Source of the DNA: Prostheceraeus crozeri
Lineage: Eukaryota; Platyhelminthes; Polycladida; Euryleptidae
Length of the DNA: 64,000 nt
Direction of reading: 5' to 3'
Assembly: GCA_907163375.1 (NCBI GenBank)
Contig: CAJQUW010016142.1
Location: 248,001-312,000, forward strand
In this document: positions 39,501 through 45,500 of the stretch, in pieces
How positions within the stretch are numbered: position 1 is the stretch's first letter
How the letters are laid out: the number at the start of each line of letters is the position of its first letter
Notes under the pieces: model-generated
What the model saw: only the letters and a program-made list of their open reading frames with translations
What the model was told of the DNA's origin: nothing
Database searches by the model: none
Translations under genes and position numbers: made by a program

Positions 39501-42500
39501 CACCAAAGAAAAAGGACAACACTGTAAGTTTTTAGGAGAAAACGAAAATATGAATCTAATGTAAATACTCAAATGTTCAATGATAGCATGTTTTGCAATT
39601 CTCAATTCCGAGAGTTTATAACTCCAACATTACACTGTCTTTGATGCATATTATGCAAGGATGCGTTTACACGTGCAGGTTGATTGCTCACACTTTTCGA
39701 TCCATGATGAGTCGGAAAAGAATGGCCAAGCAAAGACATGCCTTCAATAATCGTGCATCGCGCTCACCAGACAATATCAATTTAGTGAATGGTGATAAAT
39801 AGAAATGCATTGATCTCATCAGATTAAAATTATCCTCACAGCGTCAGCAAAAAGTGTCAGCTAAAGCTATGCCTTGTTATCAGTATATTGTATAGCAGAT
39901 GATCTTGTTATGATTTACAGAATCATTTTTCACAAATGCGTTGAAACTTAATGCGCCGTTTTGAAAGTCATCATCCACAAAGTTTGAACATTTTTCAAAA
40001 TAGGTCATAAATATGGTCTTCTGACCAGCCATAATCACCGATATTTGTGGAAATCTTTGGTAATAAGTTAAAACAGAGCGTAGCAGGGCATGCCAAGCGA
40101 TAGATAAAGCGCATCAGAAGCAAGCATGCAACAGGGAACTGAATTGCAGTCCTACGGTATTGATGGGGCTAATTTGAGTGAATAACATCGTTGCATTCAT
40201 CATCAGTCAACTTTTTCCTCTTCAGAGCACGACAGGAAAGATTTCGCTCACTTTGGGTCGCCTGAAAGCTCGTGCCAACTCCCCTCGTGTTGAAAGAGAA
40301 AGCAGAAGTGGCGTAAGCCGAACAACTCCAAAGTTGCCACGAAGTAACACAGGTAAGCGATTCCTCATCAGTCACGCTTTTAGTGTGCAGCAGCCTGAAT
40401 GCCCACGCTAGGTGGTGCAGAGTGCAGGGATTTCATTTCATAATTTGACTACTGTTATTGGAATTTCCTTTCCATAATTACTTTTTTATTCGTGCTTTGC
40501 CGATGTCATTTTAGTAACCGTTGCTCGATGTTGAACTTCTATCCATTCACAGGTGACTTATCTTCCCCGTCGACGCAGAACTAAACGTCTCCATCATTGA
40601 AGAATACAACACAAACATTCAACTTCTCGTCCTAATGATTCCTGTTTTGCTCTGGGTCCATCCTTCATTTTATATTTCCAACGTGCTTTCAACTGTTCTT
40701 TGTAGGAATAGGACTATATTCAAATAATTCAATACTTCCTTTCATAGTGAAACGTCAATTCTCTTTCCCTTTATCCTTCTCTCTCTTGTCTTTGTTTGGA
40801 ACAGACTGAGGATAATCCCAAAGCTTCTTTGAACATTCAACTTTTTAACAATGAGAGCGAGCGACGCGATGGCGTCTTCCTCTCGTCTATCCAGCTGTCT
40901 TTCTCTCTCTTCCATTCTTCTTCTTCCCTCTCATCTTCTCTCTCTCTCTCCCATTGTCATAAATTACATCTGTTTCACGCTTTGAACACAATTCACATCA
41001 AGCATTCATTCATCTGTAGAAAGAATTTGCGAACTTCAAACTGCTTCACTTAATTCTGTGTTTGATTCACACTGTTGCGGCGAGTCGTGGCATCATGTGT
41101 ATGTAATTTCTGCAAATCATTAAATCATTATTGACGTCAACTCACGACTCACCGCGTGCTGTGTGAATCATTCGCGACACTGACAATGTACAGACATCCA
41201 TCATTTGAGGACAAATTTGCGGTATTCAATGATCTCCGGTTTAGTACGTCTTGTGGATTCGTGACGTAAACCTCGTCAGGTACTTGCGCTTTCCTATTGT
41301 AAAATTTTAGCATCATTGTTTGCATTCCGGGACACGACACTTTACCTTTTATGACATCGTGTAGCGCTCCGCTTCTGTAGTTTACCTGGCATCTTGCCGA
41401 ATGGTTGCGGCGTCAATATCTATTCACTACCAAATAATTCGTTGCATGTTGCAAGAGTGGTGAAGGGTGATCATGAGACGTTGCATGCACAGGACGTTAT
41501 CAAGATACTCAAATTATGCTTGACACATTTTTATCTCAATAGCACAAAATTACTTTTACTCATGATGCACTGGAATTTGCAAAACCGATAGTTCATGTGG
41601 GTTCCTGTTTCATTGCAATCGTGCACTTTTTGATCAAATCATTTTATAAATGCACATTTGCAATTTCACGACTTGTACATTTTCACGAATATTTTGATAA
41701 TATTTTAAGTTTGAATGGTGATTTTGCGCTACTTTATGATGAAAATGAGTAGTAACAATGTATCAGATATAATTCAGAGAATTTTTGAAATCGCATGTAC
41801 ATGTACTTAGCCGGTGACTGAATTCTTGGGGTAACATGCTCGGAGGTGCTTTATGTCGTTTAGCCACAGATTGATTTCATCAATGAATATACATGTACTA
41901 CATCGCAATTACTATGTGTACCTATACTGAAACGTATAATACTGTACAGGTACCACTAAAGAATTGAATTTTCATTCAATTTTCAGATGATGTTCAAATT
42001 TGATTTCCCATCATTATTTGTATGCTATAACCGCACAGTTGTATTGTAATTGCAGTTGTAATTACAGCACTGTTACATATTCATTCAAAATGCAGTTTAA
42101 ATTATTGTATTCTCCTCGTCGATAATGTATGACAGTAACTGCTAATAATGCGGCATTGTGATAGTATGTCTAGATGTGTACCAGAGGCACTGTAACTTTT
42201 TTTTGAAGAAATTTAAGACGAAGCTTTTGTCAAATTCAAAGTTATGAACCTCGAGTTATCTTAAGTTGTTGTAAAGTAAAGTAATTGAAAAGTTATAGAG
42301 GAAAGACAGCAATTTGTCTTTCTGTGTGAAAATTCTGTAAAAAAAGGACTTTCACTCTCCTCGATTGTAAGTCGAGATGGAGGCCAAATAAAGTCATCAA
42401 GGTCAAGGTCGAGAAAGAAACTTCAATACTTAATATACATCTGCAGGCATGATTTATCTCTGAAATGAGTTCATTCCTATTCGGAAAACATAGCTCACGA

Positions 42501-45500
42501 AGACATTGAGTGATCCATCAGTTGTATGACTTCATCTGATGATGTGAAATTCAGAATTTTATCCCGGTGTCATCCAAGCATTGCAATAAGGTAAATTGGT
42601 AAACATCAGGATGAAGTCTCAGCTGCTGCTGTGGAATCAAACGCTTGGAGACATCAGTACAGGCTGGCCATGTACATATACATTATGCAAGTATTTTGAT
42701 GTTATTAAATTTCAGGATCAAACATAAGCTCAATCGTCAAAGATATTTTCATGCATGCTATTCGCGCTTTATTGATTAGTCCAAGAGTTCATACATACAT
42801 GAAGATGCTTCGATGATTTTCGACGCAAAATTGAAGATTTCGTGTAATGATTTTTTATCCTTTTGAAAAGTATTTTTTGCGGATGATGCATTGCAATCAC
42901 ACAGTTTCATAGCACTCACATTAAAGGTCCCATCAGCTGTAAGATACAGTAAATACAACACAATAGCTAAATGACACAAATTTAATTAAGAAATATTTCC
43001 TAATTGAATTCTTATGCTTTGCTGTGGCATTCTCTGTGGCACAATGCACAAGTTCTTGACTTGACAATCTATTGGATGTGTTCGAACTTTGAGTGTCAGT
43101 GGATAAGGCAGCAACAGATTCTAGACTGGATTCTCTGCTTGTGACTGTTGCAGCCGTAATTGCACAAGAAGGTATATCCTACAATCCCCAAACTAAGCAA
43201 ATTCTCGCTACAATCTTCTCTTGTGATTGATTTTTTAAGCTGTATACTCAGTTTATGAAAAAATTTTTAGCAAAAGAAAGTAGCAGAAACTCCTCCAGTA
43301 GTTTGTGGTCGTCGATGTAATAGTCTACGTAAATCGTAAAAGACAGATTTTTCGGCGTCCAGGGCCTTCGTTGGTCGAAATATAAGTAAGTTGTCAATCA
43401 ACAAATAAAAAAATGAGGTGGCGACAGAGTGCGACTTTTCTTGTGCATAGATATCATCAGACTTGACAAATTCAAGCGCTAAACTTTTTGGCAGCAGTAT
43501 AGACACTGCGTTCGTGAATGCGAGTGTCCATCAGTTGGTCTCTTAATAGCCTAAACAAACCATTAACATTTTACAATCCTGTAGGACTGCACTACAGGCT
43601 CATCTGTACTTACTTATGCTCGATTTGCCGTGTGTCTGATAAGTTCAAAGGTTGGCAAAGTGCCACTTCACCTAAATTTGGAAACTATGTGTGTAATTTC
43701 AATAAGTTAAATATGATAATAACTAACTTCACAATCGAATTCTTATATACATATTTGACAAACTTCGCATTAATATTAATTGTATAATTGGTAGGTTGAG
43801 TCTGAGTGCTGCAAAGAAATGCATGTATTTTGCCAAGCCACTTCAACTAGAAAATCAAATTTAGTTAACGTATTAGTTTTCACTAGAAATTACCAATGAA
43901 AATATCTTCAGTTGTCCAAATTATAATTGCCATGATTTATATTTTAAATGATGATTCTATTCCTTCTACATCAACATTCCATTTCCATCAGGGGGCATCC
44001 AGCGAACCCTCATGCTTCGTCGCCAAGGCTCTTCTTTTGGCTTCACAATGTCTGGCGGCGAACACAGAGAGAATGAGTACATTCCAATCACCGTGGCCTC
44101 TGTTACTCCTTTTAGCCCTGTCGAACGCTCCGATCAGCTCAAGGTAAATTTCCAAAGATTGAGAAAATTGCTGGGCAATTGAAATATTTCAACGCTTTTT
44201 CAGGTAACCGACAGAATAGTGTCTATCGCCAATGTGTCCACTGAAGGGATGGACTTGGCGGAAGCTGTCTCCTTGCTCAACAAGACTCCTGAACCGGTCA
44301 CTATGACCATCATTTCTGACAGTCGCCGAATGTCAATGAGTCTATCCAGGTGAGTCCAATACACTTCTCTTCAGCTGAGTCAACTATTCATTGCTATTTG
44401 CTGGTGAAGTTGCTCTAACAAAGGTAAAAAGAAAGAAGGTATCGCTTTGATATAATCAAATAATCCATATTATGGAAAGCCAACCGGTACCGGAAATAAG
44501 ACAAGGCTTTGTCATCAATTTTCATGCTCCGCTTGTGACAGACAATAGTTTTTTACTAGATAACTTAAATATGCAAGTTGTCATAAATTGCTAAAATTTA
44601 GTATTTATAAAAAAATCAGAAATTGTTAATTGAAAGGTTGCTGCATTAAAACATGTAGACATAGAAGAAATAATAAATCATATGAATCTGCTAATGCATA
44701 TACGAAGCGAGAATGAAGTCACAGTTAATATCAACAACAAGGACGAATACAAAGCCTTTTGCTGCACATATCGGCCTAATTTGTATTTTGAAATACTGTA
44801 AAGTGGGACATTTTCGCGACGCTAAAATTTCGCGAATTGATAAGAAAAGTGCGTCCCGCGAATCGACTGCTCGAATTTTGCATTCACGCGAAAATTGTGC
44901 AAATGCATTTAAAGAAGAATAACTTATAATACTGAAACAGTAGATTTACATCAACAGTTTTACAAGGAGTATAATTATGAAAACTGACTCATGTTATTGA
45001 TTCGGGAAGTTGGTGACAAATCAAATAACGCCTTTCGCTTTGTTATCACGTGTACCGGCTGTTGAGTGCCAAGGTTGGAAAATCATTAGTCTCTGTCTGC
45101 CAGCAGCGCCGAAGTACAATGCTGAAGAGGTCAAAGAAACTTGTCAAGTGTACCAAGTTGGCCACATACTAACAATGAAGCAACACCTGCAAATGCTGCG
45201 ATTTTGAAAGTAGCGCAACCATCTATGCACAAAATGGCTGGATTAAAGAAGTTTGAATGTAATTCGCGCAAAATAAAAATCGCGTGAAAATTTCCCGTTT
45301 GAACTCAGCACAAAATAAGTTTTCACTTATTGCCTCCTTTCAATACGAAGCAAGCCTGCGTATTACGTACGTAGCGTAAATGTATCACTTTTCGTTGTCT
45401 TGCTGATTTCAGCGTAGTATTTACACTATTACTGTAATTATGTGAGGAACATGAGTGCTCTCATGTTGTCATCAGAAGACCATTTATGTGTTTCGTCAGA

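Noticed and set aside
40796..41053. Ser-rich 85-codon frame as a further exon
   Set aside because: The acceptor-like AACAG before it would put TGA directly in frame after exon f, and the Ser run is a translated CT-rich tract.
43896..44147. 83-codon ATG frame over exon g
   Set aside because: It is one frame off from the PDZ reading; splice phases and PDZ similarity select the other frame.
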